Of a stretch of DNA of 39,862 nt, positions 14,767-23,135 are shown piece by piece (positions within the stretch are counted from its first letter, which is position 1; every line of letters begins with the position of its first letter). This stretch comes from GCA-002700125 sp964434385 (GTDB lineage: Bacteria; Chloroflexota; Dehalococcoidia; Lucifugimonadales; Lucifugimonadaceae). The notes under the pieces were generated by a model. The model did no database searches, had not been told where the DNA came from, and saw only the letters and a program-made list of their open reading frames with translations. The position numbers were made by a program, and so were the translations under genes. The stretch lies in NCBI GenBank assembly GCA_964434385.1, contig CAYSUW010000013.1:1-39862 (forward strand). Reading direction: 5' to 3'.

Positions 14767-15441
14767 TTATTCAATAATTATCTTTTCAAACAGAAATATT
14801 GAAAGTGGGAAAAATATAAGATTATAAGTTATTCCTAATCCTATCCAAGGTAAACTTTCACCCCAATTGTTTTGCTCTAATGCAATTTCTGTAGATCCGA
14901 TTGCAAAAATTAATAAAGGAATGATAATTGGCAAGAAAAGTATTGGCAATAGGAATTCGCTTGTTCTTGTTCTGATCATCATTGCTCCTAATAATGCTCC
15001 TACGCTACTGTATCCAAAAGTAGTTATAACTGAAATTAAAATAATGATTGGATTAAAAAGTTGTATGTTGAAAAGAATTATAGATAAAGAAAAAATTATA
15101 ATTTCACAGAATATCAGTAGAATGAATATACTTGTTGATTTTGCTAGAAATATCAGGTCTCTATTTATAGGAGTCACTAATAAACTATCTATAGTGTTTT
15201 CTTCTTTTTCTTTCGCATAGATTTTTGGAATACCTATTGCAGCTGAGAAAGCTACAGAAACCCATAATATTGCAGGTCCTATTTCATTTGGATTCATAGT
15301 CGTTAAATTGATTGCCTGACTGAATACTGTGATTGTTAATATTGAGAATATCAGAACAGAAATAATGAAATCCTTGGATCTTAATTCTAATATTAGATCT
15401 TTCCAAAGAAGATATTTGAATATTGAGAATGAATTTTTCAT
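14767..15441 (-). CDS. ccmB: Heme exporter permease CcmB
   Basis: The 224 aa membrane protein is the permease of the CcmAB complex, which uses ATP to release holo-CcmE from CcmC and CcmD. Family features are the cytoplasmic N-terminus FKYLLWKDLILELRSKD, IPKIYAKEKEENTIDSLLVTP in the first cytoplasmic loop, GALLGAMMIRTRTSEFLLP near residue 150, and about six membrane segments. It overlaps the ccmA stop by 4 nt (ATGA type), so the two are translationally coupled. It is of normal length. Confidence 0.92.
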   Translation of the reverse strand: MKNSFSIFKYLLWKDLILELRSKDFIISVLIFSILTITVFSQAINLTTMNPNEIGPAILWVSVAFSAAIGIPKIYAKEKEENTIDSLLVTPINRDLIFLAKSTSIFILLIFCEIIIFSLSIILFNIQLFNPIIILISVITTFGYSSVGALLGAMMIRTRTSEFLLPILFLPIIIPLLIFAIGSTEIALEQNNWGESLPWIGLGITYNLIFFPLSIFLFEKIIIE

Positions 15442-16091
15442 TTACTTTTAGAGTTGATTAATTCTCCATTATCAATTGAAATAAATCTCTTTCCTACTTC
15501 ACTCATAAATCCCTCAGAATGTGTACATAATATGACTGCAGAACCTTTTTTACTTTCAGAAAGGATTATTTCTTTTAAAATTTTAATGGAATTTTTATCT
15601 AGATTTATTTCAGGTTCGTCTAACAGAATTATTTTTGGTTTATGTAATAGTACTTTTGCCAATTCTGTTCTTTTTTTAAAACCTTTAGAGAGATTTTTTA
15701 CCCTAGTGTCTAAAAAGTCGTAGATTCCCAAAATTTTAGTTACAGAAGCTATTTCTTTCTTAGGATTTTCAATATTATAGAGTACTGAAGAGAATTTTAA
15801 ATTTTCTAAAACGCTCATATTTTCATAAATCATTTTTGAATCTAGTAGTACTCCAAAGTTTTTTCTAAATGATGAATTATTGGTAATTATTTGATTACCA
15901 TTTATGAAAATTTTACCTGAATCTGGTTTTATTAATCCTGCTAGAATTCTTATTAATGTGGATTTCCCACTTCCGTTAACCCCTGATATACAAAGAACCT
16001 CTCCGTAAGCTACTTTAAGGGATAATTTATCTAAAATTATTTTGTTCTCATAACTTTTTGAAATATTTTCTGCATATATAGCTTCATTCAT
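15438..16091 (-). CDS. ccmA: Heme exporter ATP-binding protein CcmA
   Basis: This 217 aa ABC ATPase of the CcmAB complex has Walker A SGVNGSGKST (about 34-43), a signature-like LSKGFKKRTELAK (with LSKGF instead of LSGGQ, common in CcmA-type and DrrA-type ATPases), Walker B IILLDEP and H-loop LCTHSEGF. It overlaps the Rieske gene upstream and ccmB downstream by 4 nt each. The direct coupling to ccmB and the downstream ccmC and ccmE justify the specific name over a generic ABC ATPase. Confidence 0.92.
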   Translation of the reverse strand: MNEAIYAENISKSYENKIILDKLSLKVAYGEVLCISGVNGSGKSTLIRILAGLIKPDSGKIFINGNQIITNNSSFRKNFGVLLDSKMIYENMSVLENLKFSSVLYNIENPKKEIASVTKILGIYDFLDTRVKNLSKGFKKRTELAKVLLHKPKIILLDEPEINLDKNSIKILKEIILSESKKGSAVILCTHSEGFMSEVGKRFISIDNGELINSKSK

Positions 16092-16402
16092 AATGGATTT
16101 AATCCTATAAATATTTCTTCATCTCTTATTTCTACATCAAATTTTGTTAGTCCTTCATATGAAGGACCTTCTAGAATATCTCCAGAAGTTAAATCAAAAA
16201 TACTATTATGCCATGGACATTCTATTGTAGTTTTCTTTTGATTTAATAATCCTTCTACCATTGGTGCATCAGCATGAGGGCAAATACCTGATAGAGCAAT
16301 AATTTCATCTCCTGTGTTGATTATTATTACTTCTTCTCCATCAAAATCAAATGATTGTATTTTTCCTACTTTGATATCTGACAAATTAGCAATTTTTTTC
16401 AT
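16088..16402 (-). CDS. Rieske [2Fe-2S] ferredoxin
   Basis: This 104 aa soluble protein has a complete Rieske cluster motif: CPHADAPMVEG (Cys and His) and CPWHNSIFDLTSG (Cys and His). It resembles the ferredoxin components of ring-hydroxylating dioxygenases and the small subunit of nitrite reductase (NirD), with no signal peptide or membrane helix, so it is cytoplasmic. It is the first gene of the ccm operon and overlaps ccmA by 4 nt. It might supply electrons for an operon-linked step such as keeping heme iron reduced, but this is only inferred from position. Confidence 0.92.
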   Translation of the reverse strand: MKKIANLSDIKVGKIQSFDFDGEEVIIINTGDEIIALSGICPHADAPMVEGLLNQKKTTIECPWHNSIFDLTSGDILEGPSYEGLTKFDVEIRDEEIFIGLNPL

Positions 16403-16583
16403 TTATAACCCCTAAAGAAGTTTTCATTTTTCTCATATAAACACACCCTTGTTATATTTTTCAAATTTGGTATTGATTCTAGACTAAATCTATTTGAAGA
16501 TATAATTTTTAATATTCACGAAATCATTTCATTTATAACTAAATATCTCAATCTAGAATGCTGAGACAGTATTTTTACAGGCA

Positions 16584-16603
16584 CTTCAGGTCTTTTCCTG
16601 GAG
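16584..16603. other. Hairpin in the 16403-16657 intergenic gap
   Basis: CTTCAGG (16584-16590) and CCTGGAG (16597-16603) can pair over 7 bp with one G-T pair, around a 6 nt loop. It lies in a G+C-richer patch of the 255 bp gap between ccdA and the Rieske gene. No T-run follows on the minus strand, so it is not a clear terminator. Nothing else is recognisable in this gap. Confidence 0.3.
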
Positions 16604-16657
16604 GACAGATGTTTCCATTGAAATCATAGGAATTCTAACAAATATATGTTTTTGAAA

Positions 16658-17527
16658 TCATATTAAATTTCCTTGGAATTTTAAATCAGTTAACCAGTAG
16701 ATCAGAATATAAATTCCTACTATGCAAAGTATGATTCCTGAAATTGTAGATGACTTTCGACTTATTTGATTCAAAAAAGGGATTCTAAGTTTTGAAAATA
16801 TCGAAATAAAAGCAGTTACTAAACCTACGATAAATATCATTCCTAATGCATATGACAAGAAATGAAATATAAATAAGACTAAATCTTGAGATTTTATAGA
16901 ATTAGTTATTAAGGCTATGAATAATGGAAGAGAACATCCAATTGAAGCTATCCCATAAGATATTCCAAATATAAAAAAAGACTTGAGGTCAGTATTATTA
17001 GGGTTTCCTATTTTAGATGCCAATTGTTGAAAGAATGGAATGTATGATTGTTCTCCAATTAATTGAGTGGATCCCATATATAGAACTATTATCCCTAAGA
17101 ATATTGATATTGTAGGTATAAGAAGAGACAATAATTCTCCTCCTAATCCTATTATAAATCCAAATGTTAAAAAAAGAACTATGAATCCCATTCCAATTGT
17201 AGTAATTATTAAAATGGAATTGTTAAATTTTGTAATAAAATTAATCCCCCCCCCCTCTGATCTTTTTAAATACATACTTAGGTAAATAGGTAACATTGCA
17301 AAACCACAAGGATTTACAGCTGTGAGGACTCCAGCTCCAAAAGAAAAGCTTAGAGGAATTAAATCCAAAATTGTAGTGATCGAATTAGAAGAAGAAGAAG
17401 AAAATGTCATTCCTAAGTTTACAATAGTATCGGCAGGCTCATGAAAAAATCTTACAATTATGAAGATAAAAGTACTTACAATTAATGTAGTAGTTAAAGG
17501 GATGAAATTTTTTATAGAATATCTCAA
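16658..17527 (-). CDS. ccdA: Cytochrome c biogenesis protein CcdA (DsbD-like thiol transporter)
   Basis: This 289 aa membrane protein of the CcdA/DsbD transmembrane family moves reducing equivalents from cytoplasmic thioredoxin to the outside, keeping apocytochrome CxxCH thiols reduced. It has about seven helices, with one active Cys in VNPCGFAMLP (Cys74, NPCG motif) and the other in ASIGCSLPLF (Cys198). An N-terminal helix and loop precede the core. A run of ten G (minus strand; C at 17246-17255) encodes E91-GGG and is a slippage-prone site in an otherwise AT-rich genome. It is just upstream of the Rieske-ccm operon on the same strand and divergent from rpsB. Confidence 0.92.
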   Translation of the reverse strand: MRYSIKNFIPLTTTLIVSTFIFIIVRFFHEPADTIVNLGMTFSSSSSNSITTILDLIPLSFSFGAGVLTAVNPCGFAMLPIYLSMYLKRSEGGGINFITKFNNSILIITTIGMGFIVLFLTFGFIIGLGGELLSLLIPTISIFLGIIVLYMGSTQLIGEQSYIPFFQQLASKIGNPNNTDLKSFFIFGISYGIASIGCSLPLFIALITNSIKSQDLVLFIFHFLSYALGMIFIVGLVTAFISIFSKLRIPFLNQISRKSSTISGIILCIVGIYILIYWLTDLKFQGNLI

Positions 17528-17656
17528 AAAATTAGTTTCTCTCTGAATTAGATATTATTTAGGGTGTTTTTGTAGTTTTATTTTTTATATATTTAATTAT
17601 AAATGATAATGAATTTATTAATTTTTAAAAATTAATTCTAAAAATACACTTAAATG

Positions 17657-17665
17657 TGCTATACT
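17657..17665 (+). promoter_or_regulatory. Extended -10 promoter element of rpsB
   Basis: TGC-TATACT is an extended -10 box (TGn then TATACT at 17660-17665). The start point would lie near 17672. No strong -35 is seen, which fits an extended -10 promoter. The leader would be short if rpsB started at 17689, and about 86 nt if it starts at 17758, long enough for an autoregulatory leader. Confidence 0.45.
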
Positions 17666-17757
17666 CGACTGTCGGATTTTCTATTTAAATGGAAAATCAA
17701 CTATTGACTAAAATAATAAAGGGAAAATTGACTCAAGAAAATAAAACAGATCAAAAA

Positions 17758-18594
17758 ATGACTATTGAAACTCTTTTTGAAGCAGGAGTTCATTATGGTC
17801 ACCCTACTAGAAAATGGAATCCTAAAATGGAAAAATTCATTTTCGGTCAAAGATCTAAGACTCATATCATAGATTTGGAAAAGACTCTCCATCAACTTTC
17901 TAAAGCAAGCGAATATGTTACTAAAATTGTATCCAATGGTGGAAAATGTATGTTTGTAGGAACAAAATTTCAAGCACAAGCATGTATAAAAGAGGAAGCT
18001 ATAAGATCTAGCAGTATGTATGTAAGTGAAAGATGGTTGGGCGGAATGCTAACTAATTTTGAGACAATTAAAGATAGAATAGCCAGATTAAAAAATTTAG
18101 AAAAAACTGCTTCTGATCCTGATAACTTTCGTCTTACTAAAAAGGAGAGGCAAGTTATGTCCACTCAAATTCTCAAATTAGAGAAATTTTTTGGAGGTAT
18201 CAAAGATATTTCAGAATATCCAGATGTTATTTTCGTGATAGACATTGAAAAGGAAAATATTGTTGTTAAAGAAGCTAAGATAGTAGGCATACCAGTAATA
18301 GCATTGGTAGACACTAACAGTGATCCTACCCAAATAGAAATTCCTATTCCTGGTAATGATGACGCATTAAGATCCATAAAATTAGTAACTTCTTTAATAT
18401 CTAATGCAGTCATAGAGGGAAGTGCAATTTATCAAAAAAATAAAGAAGAGGAAGAAAAAGATCAGGTAAAAAATACCACTGTATCAAATGTTAGTAGTGA
18501 ATCTAAAAAATCAGATACCCCAAATATAGAAAGTAATCAGAAAACTGAAAGTGAAAAAAAAGAATCTGAAGAGTCTGTTTCTGAAAAAAAATAA
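17758..18594 (+). CDS. rpsB: 30S ribosomal protein S2
   Basis: S2 binds the 30S subunit head with S1. The family landmarks MTIETLFEAGVHYGHPTRKWNPKM, FIFGQRSKTHIIDLEKT, RWLGGMLTNF and GIPVIALVDTNSDP are all present. The reading frame is open to an ATG at 17689, which would add 23 residues with no family match. Family S2 proteins start about ten residues before EAGVHFGH, so I prefer the ATG at 17758. Neither has a clear ribosome site. After the conserved domain (about residue 225) comes a low-complexity acidic/Ser/Lys tail of about 50 residues, seen in several lineages. It heads the superoperon. Confidence 0.94.
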   Translation: MTIETLFEAGVHYGHPTRKWNPKMEKFIFGQRSKTHIIDLEKTLHQLSKASEYVTKIVSNGGKCMFVGTKFQAQACIKEEAIRSSSMYVSERWLGGMLTNFETIKDRIARLKNLEKTASDPDNFRLTKKERQVMSTQILKLEKFFGGIKDISEYPDVIFVIDIEKENIVVKEAKIVGIPVIALVDTNSDPTQIEIPIPGNDDALRSIKLVTSLISNAVIEGSAIYQKNKEEEEKDQVKNTTVSNVSSESKKSDTPNIESNQKTESEKKESEESVSEKK

Positions 18595-18623
18595 AAAAGA
18601 ATTTCATTAATATTGGAGTGATT

Positions 18624-19130
18624 GTGGAAATAACAGCAGAAATGGTAAAAAAATTAAGACTTAAAACAGGTGCTGGAATAATGGCTTCAAAGAAAGCATT
18701 AGAAAGTTCTAATGGTGATTTTTCTAAAGCAGAACAAGCATTGCAGGAACAAGGTTTAGCTTTAGCAGCAAAAAAAGCTGGTAGGGATACCGGTGAAGGT
18801 ATAGTACAAAGTTATATACATACTGGTGGTAGAATTGGAGCTTTGATAGAAGTGAAATGTGAAACTGACTTTGTAGCCAGAACAACAGAATTTATAGAAC
18901 TTTCTACGAATTTGGCTATGCAAATAGCAGCTATGAATCCTATCTATGTTGATAGAGAAAATATTCCGAATGATCTAGATACTGAACCTGGCTCTGAGGA
19001 AATTTTATTAGAACAAGCTTATATTCGTGATCAGAGTTTAACAGTTGAGGATATAGTTAAAGAAGTAGTATCAAAAGTCGGAGAAAATATCGTAATTAGT
19101 AGATTTACAAGATTTGATTTATCTAGCTAA
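18624..19130 (+). CDS. tsf: Elongation factor Ts (short form)
   Basis: EF-Ts recycles EF-Tu by exchanging GDP for GTP. This copy of about 168 aa has the N-terminal UBA-like domain (VKKLRLKTGAGIMASKKAL), the core contact GRIGALIEVKCETDFVART and a short end. E. coli EF-Ts is nearly twice as long and has a coiled-coil subdomain that is missing here. Short forms are usual in Chloroflexota, Thermus-type bacteria and mitochondria-like lineages. GGAG at 18615-18618 lies 5 nt before the GTG at 18624, so that GTG is the start rather than the in-frame GTG at 18618. Confidence 0.95.
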   Translation: MEITAEMVKKLRLKTGAGIMASKKALESSNGDFSKAEQALQEQGLALAAKKAGRDTGEGIVQSYIHTGGRIGALIEVKCETDFVARTTEFIELSTNLAMQIAAMNPIYVDRENIPNDLDTEPGSEEILLEQAYIRDQSLTVEDIVKEVVSKVGENIVISRFTRFDLSS

Positions 19131-19137
19131 GGGTTAA

Positions 19138-19869
19138 ATGAAAAAATCTAAATATAAAAATGTGCTTTTAAAATTAAGTGGAGAAGCATTGATGGGAGAT
19201 ATAGGATATGGAATAGATCCCAATGCATTAAAATATTTAGCCGATCAACTTTATCAAGTGAAATCTAATTTTGAATTGAAAATTTCAATTGTAGTAGGTG
19301 GTGGGAATATATGGAGAGGAGCAGACTATGAACAGCAGGGAATGGATCGTTCTGTAGCTGATTCTGCTGGTATGTTGGGTACAATGATAAATGCTCTAGC
19401 TCTTCAAGACAGTTTAGAAAGAAAAAATGTACCCGTAAGGACTCTTTCAGCCCTATCAACTCCTTCCGTAGCAGAACCTTTTATTAGAAGAAGAGCATTG
19501 AGACATTTAGAAAAAGGAAGAGTTATAATACTTGCTGGAGGAACAGGAAATCCTTACATGACAACAGATACTGCCGCAGCACAAAGATCATTAGAATTAA
19601 ATTCAGAAGTTTTAATAATGTCTAAAAATAACGTTGATGGAATTTACAATTCAGACCCCAATAGAAATGATAATGCCACAAAATTTGATCATCTTACTCC
19701 CATTGAAGCTTTAGAAAAAAGAATCAAAGCTTTAGATAGTACAGCTTTATCCTTGTGTATGGATAATGACTTGCCGATAATAGTCTTTGATATATTTAAT
19801 AAAGGAAGCTTAGAAAGTGTTCTGCTGGGAAATAAAGTTGGTACTTTAATATCTAACTCAGTAGAGTAG
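19138..19869 (+). CDS. pyrH: UMP kinase
   Basis: UMP kinase of the amino acid kinase fold converts UMP to UDP in pyrimidine synthesis. At 243 aa it is normal in length. KYKNVLLKLSGEALMGD at the N-terminus, IVVGGGNIWRG, ADSAGMLGTMINALALQD, the ILAGGTGNPYMTTDTAA segment and the SKNNVDGIYNSDP segment are diagnostic. It starts 7 nt after tsf, with AAGGG before the ATG. Position between tsf and frr is conserved across bacteria. Confidence 0.96.
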   Translation: MKKSKYKNVLLKLSGEALMGDIGYGIDPNALKYLADQLYQVKSNFELKISIVVGGGNIWRGADYEQQGMDRSVADSAGMLGTMINALALQDSLERKNVPVRTLSALSTPSVAEPFIRRRALRHLEKGRVIILAGGTGNPYMTTDTAAAQRSLELNSEVLIMSKNNVDGIYNSDPNRNDNATKFDHLTPIEALEKRIKALDSTALSLCMDNDLPIIVFDIFNKGSLESVLLGNKVGTLISNSVE

Positions 19870-19886
19870 ATAATTAAGGAGCTAAT

Positions 19887-20447
19887 ATGAATCAAGATAA
19901 CATTTTAAATGAAATGAAAAAAAGAATGAATGGAGCTATTTCATCATTAGAAAAAGCTTTGTCTTCCATGAGAACCAATAGAGCTCATACTGGTTTGGTA
20001 GAAAATATTATTGTTGATTATCAGGGAATGGAAATGCCAATTTCTCAGCTTGCTCAAATCAGTGTTAGTGATGGTCAAATGCTTATTATCCAACCATGGG
20101 ATAAGTCTATCTCTCAAAGTATTGCTCGTGCCATTTCAAGTTCTGATATAGGAATGCAACCCAATGTAGATGGTGATTTTATAAGATTATCTGTTCCTGC
20201 ATTAACCCAAGAAAGACGTAATGAAATCGTAAAATTAGTTAAGAAACGAACTGAAGAAGGGAAAATAGCTATTAGGAATGTGAGAAGAAGTTCTATTGAA
20301 GATATAAGAAGTATGGAGAAAAATTCAGATTTATCTCAAGATGAGAGTAGAAGGATTCAATCTAATATTCAAGAAATAACTGATGAATCTATAAAAATAA
20401 TTGATGAAAAATCTTTAATTAAAGAAAATGAAGTTTTGAATGATTAA
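19887..20447 (+). CDS. frr: Ribosome recycling factor
   Basis: RRF splits post-termination ribosomes together with EF-G. The 186 aa protein has the long three-helix bundle and the small beta domain: KRMNGAISSLEKALSSMRT, NRAHTGLVENI, DGQMLIIQPWDKSI, and RRNEIVKLVKKRTEEGKIAIRN with the conserved C-terminal helix RSIEDIR-like RRSSIEDIR. A good ribosome site (AAGGAG, 5-6 nt before the ATG) supports the start. It lies between pyrH and uppS as usual. Confidence 0.96.
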   Translation: MNQDNILNEMKKRMNGAISSLEKALSSMRTNRAHTGLVENIIVDYQGMEMPISQLAQISVSDGQMLIIQPWDKSISQSIARAISSSDIGMQPNVDGDFIRLSVPALTQERRNEIVKLVKKRTEEGKIAIRNVRRSSIEDIRSMEKNSDLSQDESRRIQSNIQEITDESIKIIDEKSLIKENEVLND

Positions 20448-20494
20448 TTTTTATCATTTCTTTTAATGAAAATAATATATTAATTGGATTTATA

Positions 20495-21190
20495 TTGATT
20501 CCTAAACATATTGCAATAATTATGGATGGAAATGGAAGATGGGCTGAGAGTAAAAGAAAACCTAGGGTAGAAGGACATCAATCTGGTGTTGAAAATATTA
20601 CTAGAGTGGTTGAAATAATGATTAAAAAAGAAGTTAAATTCTTAACCTTATTTGCATTTTCTACAGAGAATTGGTCAAGACCTATAAAAGAAGTAGAATT
20701 TCTTACTGGAAAACTTCTTGCTAAATCGATTTCTTCTCATACAGAGAAATTGAATTCTGCAGGAGTAAAGATTCTTCACCTTGGAAAAACAGATAATTTA
20801 GATGAAAACTTAAAACTTAAAATAAATAATGCAATAAAGCTAACTCAAAATAATAATAGGATTACTTTGCAGATTGCTTTTGATTATGGTGGTAGGCAAG
20901 AAATAATTGAAGCTACTAAAAATATCTTGCTCTCTGGAATAAAATCTGAAGAATTAGACGAAATTTCTTTCTCAAGATTTCTTTTTACAAGTGAAATTCC
21001 TGATCCTGATTTGGTAATTCGTACTGGTGGAGAATTTAGGATAAGTAATTTTCTATTATGGCAAACTGCATATAGTGAATTTTATTCTACCGAAACCTAT
21101 TGGCCTGATTTTGATGAAGAAGAAATTAACAAAGCTCTTTCCAATTTTTCTAATAGAGAAAGACGATTTGGAAAACTAAGAAATATATAG
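20495..21190 (+). CDS. uppS: Undecaprenyl diphosphate synthase
   Basis: A cis-prenyltransferase of 231 aa that makes the C55 carrier for cell wall synthesis. HIAIIMDGNGRWA holds the catalytic Asp (residue about 11). FAFSTENWSRP, FDYGGRQEII and the closing PDPDLVIRTGGEFRISNFLL and WPDFDEE are standard motifs. Most members have GGE-R(L/I)SNFLLWQ, as here. The start is a TTG (MIPKHIAII). The 47 nt gap before it is the widest among the early genes of this operon. Confidence 0.96.
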   Translation: MIPKHIAIIMDGNGRWAESKRKPRVEGHQSGVENITRVVEIMIKKEVKFLTLFAFSTENWSRPIKEVEFLTGKLLAKSISSHTEKLNSAGVKILHLGKTDNLDENLKLKINNAIKLTQNNNRITLQIAFDYGGRQEIIEATKNILLSGIKSEELDEISFSRFLFTSEIPDPDLVIRTGGEFRISNFLLWQTAYSEFYSTETYWPDFDEEEINKALSNFSNRERRFGKLRNI

Positions 21191-21197
21191 AGGAATT

Positions 21198-22016
21198 GTG
21201 AAGTCTAGAATTATCACATCATTAATTGGAGTGCCACTAATATTTAGTGTTTTGATTTCTTTTGTTCTTATGAAAATTTTCATTTTTCTACTAATGATAT
21301 TTTCTTTATACGAGATATTTCAAATGAGTAAGTTAAAAGAAAAATCATATATATATATTTCTTCATTATTAATAGTGATCGTTTTCATTTTCTCAGTTTT
21401 ATTTAACTCAAAATTTACAGAAACGTTGATAGGTTTTATTACTTTGTCTTCTTTTATGTTGTTAATGTTTTTAATATTTAATAATTGGGATCTTAAAGAA
21501 AAAATTAAATCTTTAAGATATCAAAAAAATTCAACTTATATTTTCTTTATATCTATTCTTTATTTTTCTCTAGTTTTAATTCACCTAATTTTACTAAGAA
21601 ACCAGAGTGAAGGTTTTAAATTGTTAATTTATATTTTAGTAATCACTTTTTCAGTGGACACTTTTTCTTATTTTATTGGGTCATTGATTGGAAGAAGAAG
21701 AGAAAATTTTTTATCTTTAATAAGCCCTAATAAAACAATAGAAGGTACTTTAGGAGGATTCTTAATTGGTTTTGTATGTTCTATTATTTTGAGCAGAATA
21801 TTGGAAATAAATGGTGATTGGATTACTTTAGTTATTATATCTATTTTGATACCATTTTTTGCTATAACCGGAGATTTTTTACAATCTGGATTAAAAAGAT
21901 TTTATGGAGCCAAAGATTCAGGAGGAACATTACCGGGCCATGGAGGTTTTTTGGATAGAATTGATTCATTAGGATTATCTGCATATTCATATTATTGGAT
22001 TTTGGTATTTTTATAG
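21198..22016 (+). CDS. cdsA: Phosphatidate cytidylyltransferase
   Basis: CdsA makes CDP-diacylglycerol from phosphatidic acid and CTP at the membrane. The 272 aa protein has about eight hydrophobic segments and the CdsA signature near its end: SGLKRFYGAKDSGGTLPGHG followed by GFLDRIDSL, with PNKTIEGTLGG upstream. The start is GTG at 21198 with AGGA 4 nt before it. The stop TAG overlaps the GTG start of dxr by one base, a coupled arrangement. Confidence 0.95.
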   Translation: MKSRIITSLIGVPLIFSVLISFVLMKIFIFLLMIFSLYEIFQMSKLKEKSYIYISSLLIVIVFIFSVLFNSKFTETLIGFITLSSFMLLMFLIFNNWDLKEKIKSLRYQKNSTYIFFISILYFSLVLIHLILLRNQSEGFKLLIYILVITFSVDTFSYFIGSLIGRRRENFLSLISPNKTIEGTLGGFLIGFVCSIILSRILEINGDWITLVIISILIPFFAITGDFLQSGLKRFYGAKDSGGTLPGHGGFLDRIDSLGLSAYSYYWILVFL

Positions 22017-23134
22017 TGAGAAAGAAAGTTGTAATTTTAGGTTCTACAGGATCAGTTGGTTCACAATGTCTTGAAATAATTAGGAGATTTCCTGATAACT
22101 TTTCTGTTTTAGGTTTATCAGCTGGCAATAATTTAAAACTTTTAAAAGATCAGATTCAAGAATTTAATCCCAAATATTATTCAATTTCAAATTCAGAGAA
22201 AAAGATAGAAAATTCAAAAAATATTTCTCTAGAACAAATGAGTTCTTTACTTGAAGCTGATTTAGTAGTTATGGCATTATCAGGTTCTATTGGATTAAGG
22301 CCTATGTTTGAAGCAGTCAATTCTGGAAAAGCAATAATATTGGCTAACAAAGAATCTATTGTAATGGCAGGAAAATTTCTTGTGGAAAAAGCTAAGTTGA
22401 CAGGTGCTTCTATTTTACCTGTTGACTCTGAGCCTTCAGCAATTTGGCAATGCATGATAGGTGAAGAAAAAAATGTTTCGAGATTAATTTTAACTGCCTC
22501 AGGTGGAGCTTTGAGGGATTACTCACCTAAAGATTTAAAAAATATCTCTCCCGACATAGTGTTGAATCATCCTACTTGGAATATGGGAGCAAAAATCACA
22601 GTTGATTCTGCAACTTTATTAAATAAAGCTTTTGAAGTCATTGAATCAAGCAATCTTTTTTCTATCTCAATTGATAATATTGATGTATTGATTCATCCTG
22701 AAAGTATAGTTCATTCTTTAGTTCAGTTTGTTGATGGAAATTTAAAAGCACTATTGAGTTTCCCTGACATGAGATTCCCTATCCAATATGCTATGTTTTA
22801 TCCAGATAGAAAATCGAATATTGATTTACCAAAATGTGATTTAACAGAAATTAGTGAATTAAGATTTAGCAAAGTCCCAATAGATAAATATCCTTTGTTT
22901 GATTTGGCTATGTCAATTGCAAATGATCATAGCACTTTGATGTCTGCCTTAATAGGAGCTGATGAAGCAGCTGTAGAACTTTTTATTAATGAAAAAATAG
23001 ACTTTTCAGATATGTATTATTTAATAGAAAAAACTATTCATTCTCACCGTTCGATTAATAATCCTTCTTTAGAGGAAATGGAAAATACTTCAAAGTGGGC
23101 AATTGAAAATGTTTATAAGTTAAGTAAGATTTAA
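22016..23134 (+). CDS. dxr: 1-deoxy-D-xylulose 5-phosphate reductoisomerase
   Basis: DXR converts 1-deoxy-D-xylulose 5-phosphate to 2-C-methyl-D-erythritol 4-phosphate, the first committed step of the MEP isoprenoid pathway. From GTG at 22016 it is 372 aa. KKVVILGSTGSVGSQ is the NADPH site, PVDSEPSAIWQ and TASGGALRDY line the metal/substrate site, and MGAKITVDSATLLNKAFEVI is the catalytic loop. A start at 21995 in the same frame lies inside cdsA and is not supported. ispG, a later enzyme of the same pathway, is two genes downstream. Confidence 0.96.
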   Translation: MRKKVVILGSTGSVGSQCLEIIRRFPDNFSVLGLSAGNNLKLLKDQIQEFNPKYYSISNSEKKIENSKNISLEQMSSLLEADLVVMALSGSIGLRPMFEAVNSGKAIILANKESIVMAGKFLVEKAKLTGASILPVDSEPSAIWQCMIGEEKNVSRLILTASGGALRDYSPKDLKNISPDIVLNHPTWNMGAKITVDSATLLNKAFEVIESSNLFSISIDNIDVLIHPESIVHSLVQFVDGNLKALLSFPDMRFPIQYAMFYPDRKSNIDLPKCDLTEISELRFSKVPIDKYPLFDLAMSIANDHSTLMSALIGADEAAVELFINEKIDFSDMYYLIEKTIHSHRSINNPSLEEMENTSKWAIENVYKLSKI

Positions 23135-23135
23135 A

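Noticed and set aside
13498..17527. Complete cytochrome c maturation system
   Set aside because: ccmF, ccmG and ccmH are not in the window, so only the heme handling half and ccdA can be stated.
17689..17757. 23-residue N-terminal extension of S2
   Set aside because: Family members start close to the conserved EAGVHYGH segment, and no ribosome site supports the upstream ATG. It remains possible.
21862..22128. 88 aa minus-strand reading frame across the cdsA/dxr junction
   Set aside because: It is antisense to two firmly identified genes and has no recognisable motif.
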